A DNA stretch of 64,000 bases from Sedimentisphaera salicampi (GCF_002117005.1 NZ_CP021023.1:1860001-1924000), one strand, 5' to 3'. Shown: positions 18,613 through 27,595, counted from the first letter of the stretch. Numbers and translations are program-made. The notes: a model not told the origin generated them from the letters alone.

Positions 18613-19173
18613 TCATTCCTTCACTCTGGTAACATACTCATTCGTGCGAGTGTCAACGCGAATCTTCTCGCCGTTTTTTACAAAAGGCGGAACCATAACG
18701 CTTATGCCGGTTTCTAGGGTTGCCGGCTTGTTCTGGTTGGTTGCTGTGGCCCCTTTGATGTATGGAGCGGTATCGGTTACCTCGAGGTCAACGGTGTTGG
18801 GAAGGTCTATCAGAACCGGCTTGTTCTGATACATACAAACCTGAAGCTCTTCGTTGCCTTTGAGGTATTTCGTGCCGTCGCCGAACTGATCATCATCAAG
18901 CGATATCTGCTCGAAGGTCTCTGTGTCCATCAAAACGTGCTCTGTGCCCGTGGAGTACAGATATTCGTACTTGCGTTTGTCTAAATACGCCTGCTCAATG
19001 TCCTCTTCCGCACGAAGACGAACCTCTCGAGTGCCCCCGTCGGTGAGGTTTTTGAGCTTTGTCTGATACACAGCGCCGCCCTTGCCGAGCTTCACATGCT
19101 GGTAATCGAGGATTATATAAAGCTCGCCGTCCATGGTTATGGACATACCTTTTTTCATATCAGATGCTTTCAT
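18613..19173 (-). CDS. efp: Translation elongation factor P
   Basis: A 186-residue factor that relieves ribosome stalling at polyproline stretches. The three-domain EF-P pattern is complete: the KOW-like N-terminal domain with a tip loop LGKGGA, whose Lys31 is the equivalent of the residue modified in many EF-Ps, the OB middle domain, and the C-terminal OB domain ending RVDTRTNEYVTRVKE. It is the first gene of the long minus-strand run; secA follows after 93 bases. A plausible promoter lies upstream at 19246-19273. The ribosome-binding site is weak. Confidence 0.95.
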   Translation of the reverse strand: MKASDMKKGMSITMDGELYIILDYQHVKLGKGGAVYQTKLKNLTDGGTREVRLRAEEDIEQAYLDKRKYEYLYSTGTEHVLMDTETFEQISLDDDQFGDGTKYLKGNEELQVCMYQNKPVLIDLPNTVDLEVTDTAPYIKGATATNQNKPATLETGISVMVPPFVKNGEKIRVDTRTNEYVTRVKE

Positions 19174-19245
19174 ACTGCTTTTGCCTGTTTAATTAGGGTT
19201 TTAAGTAAGATAAAAACAAAAATCAACGATTTTGCTAATCTCACG

Positions 19246-19273
19246 AGTATCTCTAACAGGCTGGAAAAGTCAA
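19246..19273 (-). promoter_or_regulatory. Candidate sigma70-type promoter for the efp-secA operon
   Basis: On the minus strand TTGACT (19273-19268) is separated by 16 bases from GATACT (19251-19246), about 75 bases before the elongation factor P start. Five and four of six bases match the consensus. Position and orientation fit, but this is by eye only. Confidence 0.45.
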
Positions 19274-19339
19274 GTTTTTTGCCTGTTAAACAGAAAACCA
19301 ACGCCATTTTATTTGCTTTCACGCAGAGCGAGAAGGGAT

Positions 19340-20160
19340 AAAGCTAAAGGGCGTAAGAATACAGGGAATAGGCAGAGAGAATCTTTCAGCCGCTAATCGG
19401 CGCTGAGATTTATTAGCCGCTGAGCAGCACTAAGATACGCTAAGGTTTTTTAATGCGAGATATATTAGCCGCTAATCTCCGCTGATTTTTCTCTAATGAT
19501 TTTGTAAGATACCTTTTTTTGACGGGATTAACAGGATAAATATCCTAAGATTTAAAGATAAAATTCACACATCCTCCGTGATCCTCCGTGTCCTCTGTGG
19601 TAAAAAAAACATTAACCACGGAGAGAAAAGATATATATTAACCACAGAGGCACACCGAGGGGCACAGAGGTTTTTTAAATAAATATATTAACATCCTCTC
19701 CGCTGTCTCCGCTCCCTCCGATGTTTAACTCTCTTTTACATCAGAGAAAACATTTTCATAAATGAGGGAAAGCTCTCTGTCGGAAGAACGTTTCACCGCA
19801 ATACCAAACTCTTCTCCAATGTTTAAATTGTATTTTTGACACAGAGTTATCGGAGGAAGCGGAGGGGAGATATTTTTAGTTGCTAATCAGCACTAATTTT
19901 TCACTAATGATTTAAGATAAGTTTTTTTGATGGAGAAAGCCGATTTAAAATTAATATGAAATCTTTATCTCATCCTGTAAATCCTTGCCCCGTAGCCAAA
20001 GCGGTTCGGGGTTGTTAATCCTGTCTAATTTATCACATCCTCTCCGCTGATTTTTCTCTAATGATTTTGCTGCTTGCAATCCGCCGCAGGCGGACTTGCA
20101 GCTCTGCCACTCTGCCACTTGCCACGAATCTCTCCGCTGTCTCCGCTTACTCCGATGTTT
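19340..20160. repeat. Composite intergenic repeat block, left copy
   Basis: A gene-free block made of shuffled short modules. These include gccgctaatc-type phrases, CTCCGTG and CACAGAGG stretches, and a segment of about 75 bases (19748-19830) found almost unchanged in reverse orientation at about 49795-49872. A further segment (about 19885-20045, with ttaatcctgtctaatttatc) is also reversed at about 49955-50085. No coding frame is credible. Such patchworks are typical of expanding non-coding repeats in environmental genomes. Confidence 0.75.
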
Positions 20161-20187
20161 AACTTTCTCTTAAATTAGAGATTAGAT

Positions 20188-20352
20188 CCGCCTGCGGCGG
20201 ACTCCACGCACGGCTCTGATTGTCGTTAGTATTAAGCAGCGATTTCACGATACGAGATATTTAAACTGAGCCACGCATGAATCCGCCTTCGGCGGAAATA
20301 AGTGGACAGCAGATGCCCATCACAGACATGCCGCAGCATTTACGGACTGAGC
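20188..20352 (+). repeat. Palindrome-bounded dispersed repeat (family R1), copy A
   Basis: The unit begins with the palindrome CCGCCTGCGGCGG, continues with ACTCCACGCACGGCTCTGAT, a T-rich middle, ACGAGATATTTAAACTGAGC, another palindrome CCGCCTTCGGCGG, and ends near the phrase CAGCATTTACGGACTGAGCC. The same order is seen at 37296-37466; shorter copies lie at 50129-50245 and, inverted, at 49500-49605. Confidence 0.85.
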
Positions 20353-20382
20353 CGGCCGAATCTTCCCCCGAAGGCGAAGAAC

Positions 20383-20410
20383 AAAGAGCCCCTCCGGAAG
20401 GCTCTTTTGT
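20383..20410. terminator. Hairpin with T-run, terminator-like
   Basis: AAAGAGCC (20383-20390) pairs with GGCTCTTT (20400-20407) around a 9-base loop, with one further T. It occurs in a gene-free region next to repeat copy A, so the gene it would serve is not evident. Confidence 0.5.
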
Positions 20411-20463
20411 TCGAGACGCCGCCTTTTCTTTTTTATTTCTTTTATTTTTTAAATTATGGTAGA

Positions 20464-20583
20464 CAATTTGTCTATGATCCTCGCCAATCTGTCTATGCTG
20501 CACGCCAATTTGTCTTATGTTTACGCCATTTTGTCTATAGCCATTTTGTCTATGTGCCAAATTGTCTATCTGCAATTTTTCGG
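20464..20583. repeat. Short tandem array of degenerate CAATTTGTCTATG units
   Basis: Seven imperfect copies of a unit beginning CAATTTGTCTATG start at 20464, 20485, 20506, 20527, 20542, 20558 and 20573. The spacing is therefore 21, 21, 21, 15, 16 and 15 bases. On the minus strand the 21-base units would read as seven-residue repeats starting RQIG or RQNG, inside an open frame (20261-20641) without a good start site. The 16-base step breaks the frame, so coding is doubtful. Spacers are too short and repeats too degenerate for CRISPR. Confidence 0.75.
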
Positions 20584-20641
20584 TATTCTGGCGGTTTAGG
20601 GCAGATCGGAAACGAGGCCAAAAAAAACAGAATTTTCTCAA

Positions 20642-21190
20642 TCTGCCATAGCCTATAAAATAATAAGGCCTCTCACCCTTGGCGGGATGTTAAGGGTTTG
20701 CGCGAAAAATCCGGGTTTAATAAATGACGGTAATCACATAAAACCCTGCGAGGGAAGGAGTAAGAAAAATTGAAAAATTTTTGTTTTTCGCAGCTCTTGA
20801 GCTATGAGATTTTAAGCCGCTAATCAGCACTGAGATTTCACTAATGATTTTGCAACGAGCAATCCGCCTCAGGCGGACTTACAGCTCTGCCACTGGCTAT
20901 CCGCCGCAGGCGGACTTGCAGCTCTGCTACCCGCCACAAATTTTTTCTCCTTGAAGCGACCGGTTAAAATAGTATAATAATATCATTATGGCAAGATTTC
21001 CTGAAAATCAAACCCAAATTGCCGCACCTGCTGAGCCGCCGTGGCTGAGCCCAATATTTAACAGCGCCATCTTCATCCATCCGCCGAAGGCGGGTCAAAA
21101 CGCCGCCCGCAAACCCCTAAACCGCAAAACAACCGCATATTGCGGAAAACCCAAAGTGTATAAATTAAACTCATATTTTGTATTCGATAA
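20642..21190. other. Gene-free gap with palindromic repeat fragments
   Basis: The gap contains isolated CCGCC-x3-GGCGG palindromes (near 20868-20880, 20900-20912 and 21080-21092) and gccgctaatcagcactgag-type phrases. It ends in the leader of the DUF262 operon. An 86-codon frame at 20988-21248 runs through a palindrome and is not considered real. Confidence 0.5.
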
Positions 21191-21195
21191 TATAC

Positions 21196-21201
21196 AGGAG
21201 G
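21196..21201 (+). promoter_or_regulatory. Ribosome-binding site deciding a TTG start
   Basis: AGGAGG ends six bases before TTG at 21208. It lies inside the longest open frame (which could start at TTG 21178), so the downstream TTG is the better start for the first DUF262 gene. No ATG is available nearby in this frame. Confidence 0.8.
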
Positions 21202-21207
21202 TCCATT

Positions 21208-23010
21208 TTGTGCCAAAAATTAAAATTAGAACCAAAGACAATTCATAGTCTTTTAGGTGAAGAGTTCTTTATCCCTGCATATCAACGTGGTTATAGATGG
21301 AAAAAAAGGCAGATCGAAAATCTCCTTGATGATATTTGGGAATTTCAAGCTAATGCTGATTGTATTCCTAAGGAAGGGTTTTACTGTTTGCAGCCCTTAG
21401 TTGTTTCTAAAAATAAGGGCAAATGGGAAGTTGTGGATGGGCAGCAAAGATTAACAACGATTTATATTATTCTGTCTTTTTTGGAAAAAGAGCATATTAA
21501 GGTTTCTCTTGAAGAAGCGTTTCAAAAACCGCTTTTTACTCTTGAATACGAAACACGACCAGATAGCGCAGAGTATCTTAGGGATATTAATGCTGAGTTG
21601 TCTGATAGTAATGTAGATTACTATTATATTAATAAAGCTTACCAAACTATTGATTCGTGGTTTCAGAATAAGGACTTCAATGAAAAAAACGTTTTCCTCA
21701 ACATTTTGCTTTCTAAAGAACATAAAGCTGTAAAGGTAATTTGGTATGATATTAGCGATGAGTGTAAAGATAATGATTATGCAATTGATGTCTTTACCCG
21801 TATCAACATCGGGAAGATACCTCTAACTAATGCTGAACTGATCAAAGCCTTGTTTTTAGGTAAAATCCAGAAGGAAGATGGTAAGGATCAAGATCATGTT
21901 GATTTAAAGAGGCTGCAAATTGCTACAGAATGGGATAACATAGAAAATTCACTTCAAAAAGATGATTTCTGGCATTTCATTTACAACGGCACAAAAAACT
22001 ATGATACAAGGATTGAGTATATATTTGACCTAATGAAAAGCAAAAAATTGAATAAGGATGATCAATTTTATACCTTTGATAAATTCAATAAACAGTTACA
22101 TAAAGAAAATATAGATAAGGTATGGCTTTCTGTAAAAAAATATTTTCAGAGATTTGAAGATTGGTTTCATAATAGAGATTTCTATCATTACATTGGCTTT
22201 TTGATTGCTACAGGAAGCAGTGTTTCAGAGTTAGTGAATCAATCTGCTCAGAAATCAAAATCGGAATTCAAACAGTTTCTGGTAGGGGAGATTAAAGAAA
22301 AGAGCACTAATGATATAGATTCTTTGGATTATGGTGAAAATAATGATGAAATAAGAAAGGTTTTATTGTTGTTCAATATTCAGTCGCTATTAAATAATCC
22401 AACGTCATCAAGCCGGTTTCCATTTGACTATTACAAAAACGGCATGTGGGATTTAGAGCATATTCATTCCATCAAATCTGATAAACCTGTTGTTGAAAAG
22501 CAGCAACGTGAATGGCTAAAATTAGTGCTGGAATATTTTATCGGCTATAACCAAATAAATGAGCAAGCTTCAATTAATAATTTACCAGAGAAAGAGAAAA
22601 AAATTGCAAGTCAAATTGAGCAGGCCTTGAATTATAAAGAGAGCGATTTTACGGCTATTTATAATAATGTAATGGGATTCTTCAATAAATCCGAAGAGTC
22701 TGGAGAACCTGAAGATATTGATAAGATCTCTAATTTGACTTTACTTGATTCTGGCACCAATAGGTCTTACAAAAACGCACCTTTTCCCGTGAAACGAAAG
22801 ATTATATTATCCAAAGATACAAGCGGTACTTTTGTCCCTCTCTGCACCAAAAATGTGTTCATAAAAGCGTATAGCTCGAGGTTTGATAATTTGATGTACT
22901 GGCAGCAACAGGACCGCTCGAAGTATCTAGAAGCAATCAAAAAAACATTGGCCGATGCTGGTTTTATCGAAAAAAGTGCAATTGAAGGAGATACCAATGA
23001 CAATCAATAA
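21208..23010 (+). CDS. DUF262 protein with HNH/DUF1524-like C-terminus (first of a pair)
   Basis: A 600-residue cytoplasmic protein. The N-terminal DUF262 (ParB/sulfiredoxin-like) domain shows IPAYQRGYRW (22-31), the signature VVDGQQRLTT (75-84) and FTRINIGKIPLTNAELIKA (about 196-214). The C-terminal region has WDLEHIHS (His at 418) and later SNLTLLDSGTN (508-518) with KR (529-530), the spacing expected of a DUF1524 HNH-type nuclease. Such DUF262-DUF1524 fusions include GmrSD-type modification-dependent restriction enzymes and SspE: DUF262 uses NTP binding or hydrolysis to control cleavage. The gene is much more AT-rich than its neighbours and overlaps the next gene by 14 bases. A restriction role is inferred. 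Confidence 0.85.
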   Translation: MCQKLKLEPKTIHSLLGEEFFIPAYQRGYRWKKRQIENLLDDIWEFQANADCIPKEGFYCLQPLVVSKNKGKWEVVDGQQRLTTIYIILSFLEKEHIKVSLEEAFQKPLFTLEYETRPDSAEYLRDINAELSDSNVDYYYINKAYQTIDSWFQNKDFNEKNVFLNILLSKEHKAVKVIWYDISDECKDNDYAIDVFTRINIGKIPLTNAELIKALFLGKIQKEDGKDQDHVDLKRLQIATEWDNIENSLQKDDFWHFIYNGTKNYDTRIEYIFDLMKSKKLNKDDQFYTFDKFNKQLHKENIDKVWLSVKKYFQRFEDWFHNRDFYHYIGFLIATGSSVSELVNQSAQKSKSEFKQFLVGEIKEKSTNDIDSLDYGENNDEIRKVLLLFNIQSLLNNPTSSSRFPFDYYKNGMWDLEHIHSIKSDKPVVEKQQREWLKLVLEYFIGYNQINEQASINNLPEKEKKIASQIEQALNYKESDFTAIYNNVMGFFNKSEESGEPEDIDKISNLTLLDSGTNRSYKNAPFPVKRKIILSKDTSGTFVPLCTKNVFIKAYSSRFDNLMYWQQQDRSKYLEAIKKTLADAGFIEKSAIEGDTNDNQ

Positions 23011-25552
23011 TAGCTTAAAAGAACATAGCAAACAATTAAGTTTTTATCAACTTATCTCAGAAAATAAGCTTTCAATTGAAATACCAATAATTCAGCGAGA
23101 TTATGCACAGGGTAGAGCGTCTAACAAAAGCATAAGGGAATCTTTCATAAATGTTTTGCATAAGCATGTAACAGGTAATAGTAATATTGACTTGGATTTT
23201 GTGTACGGAGAGATTACAGGCAATAATGAAGATTGTTTTGTTCCTTTAGATGGTCAACAAAGGCTTACTACACTATTCTTGCTGCATTGGTACTTAGCAA
23301 CCAAAGAAGATAAGTTTAAAGAATTTCAAGAATTTATGTTTGCTGATGATTCAGATAGCAAGTCTAGATTCTGTTATGCCACTCGTGCAAGTTCAAGCGA
23401 GTTTTGTACAGCGTTAGCTAAATGTGATATTGATTTTGGAAAAGTTAACGCAGAGAAAGGCGAGGACAGACTGTCAAAAACTATAAAAGATATGCATTGG
23501 TATTTTGAGTCTTGGGATAATGACCCAACAGTTAAAGCCATGCTTACGATGCTTGATACAATTGACGGTAAATTTAAAGATACCGAAAATTTGTTTGATA
23601 GGTTATTGGCAAAAGATAAACCAGTAATAACGTTTAACTTTCTCAACCTAAAAACACTAGGGCTCACCGATGATTTATATATAAAAATGAATTCTAGAGG
23701 AGAACCGCTAAGTGATTTTGAAAACTTCAAGGCCAAATTTGAGCAGTGTATTAAAAGATTTTCAAACGAACTCCCAGAGTATGAACTTACCTATCATCGA
23801 GGATCCCGAAAAGTAAGAGCTCATGAATATTTTTCCCATAAGATAGATACCAGATGGTCAGATTTGTTTTGGAAATACCGCAACAATAAAACGAATACAT
23901 TCGACAAAGAGATAATGAATTTCATCCAGACAGTTATAACAAATAATTATGCATTATCTTCAATTAAGAAAAAAAATGAGGATACCGAAAAGGTTATCAG
24001 AAAACTGCGTAGCGATGAGTTAGCAGAGAAGAATCAGGCCTATTTTTATTATGAAGAGATTGGATGTATTACTAAAGATTTGATTGAAAATCTAATTGCA
24101 ATATTTGATTTGCTTGAAGGCGGAAACGATAAGATTAAAACTTATCTTGAAGATAGCAGTTATTATGATGAGGATAATGTTTTTGAAAAAGCAATCGCTA
24201 GATCAACTACTTATCGAGATAATTTACGGTTCTATGCTTTTTATGTTTATCTCATTCAATTTGGTAAAGATGATACTGGATTAACTGATTGGATAAGGGT
24301 TGTCTATAATTTAACAGAGAACACGATATATGATAGTTCAGGAGATTATATAAGAGATATAAAAATAATTAACCTTCTAGTAAGTAAAGGTCAGGAAATA
24401 TTAAAATATTTAGCCAATATAAACAATTCTATTGAAGGCTTTTCTATTTTTCAAAAATATGAAGAGAGAGTTAAGGCATCTCTGATTCTGAAAAGTCAAG
24501 AGTGGCGTGAAGCTATAATCACTATAGAAAAACATGACTATTTCAAAGGGCAAATCGGTTTTATTCTAGAGTTTGCCGGAATAACTGAGTATTACGAAGA
24601 AAATGGGCATTGTAATTGGGGGCAAGAGCTCAACTCTCGATTTTTAGACAAATTTAAGAGTTATTCGTCAAAAGCAAATTCAGTATTCAGTTGCATTAAA
24701 GATGGGTCTAAATCTATTAAATATCTTTGGGAAAGAGCTGTACTTACAAAGGGAGATTATATGATAAAAACCAGTGCATGGAGACGCAATCTTCTGAGCA
24801 CTAACTCTAGAGAATATAATATCCCTAGAGATTTTAATTGGAAAAGGCTTTTAAGACTACCTAATAATCGAAACTATAGCTCTAAAGATGATTTGGAAGA
24901 AAGAGGCCTCGTTAAGGCTGTGTTTGATGATGTAATGTTTGATGCTGATAATATAGAAAAATCTTTGTGTGATATATGTAAGACAGCTTTGAAAAGTAAT
25001 ACCCTTAAGCCATGGAAAGTATTATTGGTTAGGGACCCTTGTTGTATAGATTATTGTGGCCATGGCTTTTTGAGAATTGAGTCGGATTATAATATACAAT
25101 TGCTGACTAAGGCTCGTCTTAGTAGCTGGCATGCAGAATTATATTCTTATGCCTTTTTTAAAAAATACTTAGAAAACCGTGATTTTACGCCGTTTGAATA
25201 CTGCAAGTATGAATATGTAAGAACTGAATTGGGGCGGGCCCACGCAAAAATTTATGGTTTTATTTTTGAGGATATTAAATTTGAGATAAAAATAACTTTT
25301 TGTAGTGATAGGCAAAGTTATAAGATTTCTTTTGTTTCTTTTGAACCTAAAAATGAAAACTCAATACAAAATGAAGACAGGCCTATAGAGTGTACTCATA
25401 TCCCAAATGCAATTAGAGATATATTGAATGAATCAAAAATGACAGAGATAAAAAATAAAAAATTTACTAAATATGCAAATACTGAAGAAGAGGTAATTAA
25501 TTTAATAGAAGAGCTTTGCGAAAAATTAAAACACATTATTAATGGCAATTAG
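22997..25552 (+). CDS. Large DUF262 protein of the IQRDYAQG type (second of a pair)
   Basis: An 851-residue cytoplasmic protein. Its N-terminus carries a variant DUF262 domain: IPIIQRDYAQGR (29-40), FVPLDGQQRLTT (81-92) and YIKMNSRGEPLSDFENFKA further on. The remaining 500 residues are helical, then mixed. No EHIH-type HNH motif is seen, so this subunit may be regulatory, or its nuclease may belong to an unrecognised fold. The ATG at 22997 has GAAGGAG six bases before it and overlaps the end of the first DUF262 gene by 14 bases, which indicates coupled translation and a shared complex or function. AT-rich, consistent with horizontal transfer. Defence is the most likely role but is not shown by sequence alone. 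Confidence 0.82.
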   Translation: MTINNSLKEHSKQLSFYQLISENKLSIEIPIIQRDYAQGRASNKSIRESFINVLHKHVTGNSNIDLDFVYGEITGNNEDCFVPLDGQQRLTTLFLLHWYLATKEDKFKEFQEFMFADDSDSKSRFCYATRASSSEFCTALAKCDIDFGKVNAEKGEDRLSKTIKDMHWYFESWDNDPTVKAMLTMLDTIDGKFKDTENLFDRLLAKDKPVITFNFLNLKTLGLTDDLYIKMNSRGEPLSDFENFKAKFEQCIKRFSNELPEYELTYHRGSRKVRAHEYFSHKIDTRWSDLFWKYRNNKTNTFDKEIMNFIQTVITNNYALSSIKKKNEDTEKVIRKLRSDELAEKNQAYFYYEEIGCITKDLIENLIAIFDLLEGGNDKIKTYLEDSSYYDEDNVFEKAIARSTTYRDNLRFYAFYVYLIQFGKDDTGLTDWIRVVYNLTENTIYDSSGDYIRDIKIINLLVSKGQEILKYLANINNSIEGFSIFQKYEERVKASLILKSQEWREAIITIEKHDYFKGQIGFILEFAGITEYYEENGHCNWGQELNSRFLDKFKSYSSKANSVFSCIKDGSKSIKYLWERAVLTKGDYMIKTSAWRRNLLSTNSREYNIPRDFNWKRLLRLPNNRNYSSKDDLEERGLVKAVFDDVMFDADNIEKSLCDICKTALKSNTLKPWKVLLVRDPCCIDYCGHGFLRIESDYNIQLLTKARLSSWHAELYSYAFFKKYLENRDFTPFEYCKYEYVRTELGRAHAKIYGFIFEDIKFEIKITFCSDRQSYKISFVSFEPKNENSIQNEDRPIECTHIPNAIRDILNESKMTEIKNKKFTKYANTEEEVINLIEELCEKLKHIINGN

Positions 25553-25670
25553 TTTTGCGTCTACAAAAACCTTTTTATCAATATGCCCTAATTCAGCAGG
25601 GTTCAGGCTGCGATGCGGGGAAATGCCGGCGGGGCCTGGCTGATGAAGCAAATATTATGAAGGAGTTATT

Positions 25671-26174
25671 ATGGAATCATCTGTGGTTTTTGGAGCCCCT
25701 TGGAGCGGCGCTTTGAAGGGGATGACAGGGCTTTTTTCTCTGATTCTTGCCGGCATTGCGATTGTTGGCATATTTACAGGCCCCGAAGGTGATGCAACGT
25801 GGACATTGAGCATGACAGCAATGCCGCTTGCGATACTCATCATTTCGGCCTTTTTTATGATTCGCGGCTATGTCCTCACAGAAGACGCTCTTCTCGTGCA
25901 GCGCCTCGGCTGGAATTCAAGCTTAGATTTAACGGGTCTTATTTCAGCAGAGGCTAAGCCTAAGGCAATGGCCAAATCAATACGTAAATTTGGTAATGGA
26001 GGGCTGTTTTGTTTCGCCGGCGCATTTTATAATAAAGCTCTCGGCTCCTATCGTGCTTTTGCCACAGACAACAGCCGCACAGTTGTTTTGAAGTTTGCCG
26101 AACGCACGGTTGTGGTTTCGCCGGATAAGCCGGAGGAGTTTGTAACACAAATCAAAAATTTCAAAAATCTTTAA
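25671..26174 (+). CDS. Small membrane protein with PH-like C-terminal domain
   Basis: A 167-residue protein with two membrane helices (about 13-36 and 45-66). A C-terminal beta-rich region follows, beginning YVLTEDALLVQRLGW and ending TVVVSPDKPEEFVTQIKNF. This pattern (two helices, then a bacterial PH domain whose last helix starts with a P-x-F-V motif) is common to bPH proteins of unknown function. GAAGGAG stands in good position before the ATG. GC content is back to the window average, so it is probably not part of the DUF262 unit 118 bases upstream. Confidence 0.65.
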   Translation: MESSVVFGAPWSGALKGMTGLFSLILAGIAIVGIFTGPEGDATWTLSMTAMPLAILIISAFFMIRGYVLTEDALLVQRLGWNSSLDLTGLISAEAKPKAMAKSIRKFGNGGLFCFAGAFYNKALGSYRAFATDNSRTVVLKFAERTVVVSPDKPEEFVTQIKNFKNL

Positions 26175-26360
26175 AAAACTATATATTAACCTATTCCCAA
26201 ATAGCATGTTGAGGTTTTTGGCGTGAGATGGCAGGGATAAAGAGTGCTAGGCAATAGATAACGTTTGGCATGTCTCATACCATGCTTATGGAAAACTATT
26301 TAGCTGCTTACAGGTATTATAAAGAAACCATATAACCTTTATTAGTTGAAAGAAATGACG

Positions 26361-26657
26361 ATGAAAACAGCAATGTCTTGGATACACTTTATCTGCTGCG
26401 TAGTCTTTTTAATATGGACTCTCTATGCCTTGCTTGAATATGGTTTGAGAGATAGTGAAGGAATAATTGTAATTTTATACGCCTTACTTACAAGCGTAAC
26501 GGGAATCTACTTATTCGTAATCGAGCAAAAGCAGGATCATAAACAACTTAAAAAGATCAGAACCGACAACAAGATTATTCAGGCAAAACTTGAAAGATTA
26601 AAGCTTCAACAAGAGCTTTCTTCCAAACAAAGAGAAACCAACGAAAAATCTAATTAA
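26361..26657 (+). CDS. Small hypothetical protein, two membrane helices and a coiled-coil tail
   Basis: A 98-residue protein with helices at about 5-25 (SWIHFICCVVFLIWTLYALL) and 35-54. A charged Lys/Glu/Gln-rich helix of about 40 residues follows, likely a cytoplasmic coiled coil. The start is ambiguous: TTG 26346, ATG 26355 or ATG 26361; GAAAGAA lies before the last. It is moderately AT-rich and without recognised homologues. It may be an accessory gene acquired together with its neighbours. Confidence 0.5.
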   Translation: MKTAMSWIHFICCVVFLIWTLYALLEYGLRDSEGIIVILYALLTSVTGIYLFVIEQKQDHKQLKKIRTDNKIIQAKLERLKLQQELSSKQRETNEKSN

Positions 26658-26739
26658 AAAACTATGCACAGCTTCTGACTTATAGAATATAACCCCTAAT
26701 TCAAAATAGAATGCAAAAAAGGGTTCAAGGAGATATTCG

Positions 26740-27576
26740 ATGAAAACTGCCCCGAAGCTCGCAATCATTCTCGCCGCTGTTTTGTTCTCGCTTCCAGCGA
26801 TTGCGGCGGAGAACTACAAAACCGAAACCGACATCCTCTACCGCAGTGCGGGGCAGGCCGAGGCAGACAGCTATATCAAGCAGCGCTGCCGGCTTGATGT
26901 GTACTACCCGGATGAGGAGGGCGTTTATCCGAGCGTGGTATGGTTTCACGGCGGCGGGCTCAGCGCCGGAGGCAAATACATCCCCCACGAGCTCAAGGAG
27001 AAGGGCGTTATCGTTGCTGCTGTGAATTACAGGCTGCATCCGAAGGTGAAATCGCCGGTGTATATCGAAGATGCCGCTGCGTCGATCGCCTGGGTGTTTG
27101 AGAATATCGAGAAATACAACGGCTCGCGCGAGCAGATATTCGTTTCCGGCCATTCGGCGGGGGGCTATCTCACCAGTATGGCAGGGCTCGATAAGAGCTA
27201 TCTGGCGGAATTCGGCATCGATGCGAACGATATCGCCGGCCTGATCCCCTTCAGCGGGCATACAATCACCCATTTCACCGTCCGCAAGGAACGCGGCATT
27301 CCCGGCACGCAGCCGATAGCCGATGAGATGTCTCCGCTCTATCACGTGCGGAAGGATGCACCGCCATACGTGATTATCACCGGAGACAGAGAGCTGGAAA
27401 TGCTCGGCCGCTACGAGGAAAACGCATATATGTGGCGGATGATGAAGGTTTGCGGGCATAAACAAACCAGCATCTACGAACTCGAAGGCTACGACCACGG
27501 CGAAATGCCCCACGCCGCCTTCAAGATCCTCCTCGACTGCATCGAGAAAATATTGAAGGAAAAGCTGGATTCATAA
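26740..27576 (+). CDS. Secreted alpha/beta-hydrolase esterase
   Basis: A 278-residue exported hydrolase of the esterase/lipase (HSL/BD-FAE-like) group. A signal peptide (1-22, ending AIAA) is followed by the oxyanion motif HGGGLSAGG, nucleophile elbow GHSAGG, acid residue in ITGDRE and catalytic His in YDHGEMP. It probably removes acyl groups from sugars or aromatic esters outside the cytoplasm. AAGGAGAT precedes the ATG. The gene is GC-rich with biased codons, in contrast to the AT-rich genes just upstream. It converges with the esterase on the other strand. Confidence 0.85.
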   Translation: MKTAPKLAIILAAVLFSLPAIAAENYKTETDILYRSAGQAEADSYIKQRCRLDVYYPDEEGVYPSVVWFHGGGLSAGGKYIPHELKEKGVIVAAVNYRLHPKVKSPVYIEDAAASIAWVFENIEKYNGSREQIFVSGHSAGGYLTSMAGLDKSYLAEFGIDANDIAGLIPFSGHTITHFTVRKERGIPGTQPIADEMSPLYHVRKDAPPYVIITGDRELEMLGRYEENAYMWRMMKVCGHKQTSIYELEGYDHGEMPHAAFKILLDCIEKILKEKLDS

Positions 27577-27595
27577 AACCACGCAAGGGATTATT

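Noticed and set aside
20464-20583. Possible CRISPR array
   Set aside because: Units are short, degenerate and spaced 15-21 bases from start to start, with no spacers of usual length and no cas genes nearby.
20261-20641. 126-codon minus-strand frame containing RQIG repeats
   Set aside because: It runs through a terminator-like hairpin and palindromic repeat copy A, lacks a ribosome-binding site, and repeat spacing is not a multiple of three throughout.
20988-21248. 86-codon frame before the first DUF262 gene
   Set aside because: It contains a dispersed palindrome, overlaps the DUF262 start, and lacks a ribosome-binding site.
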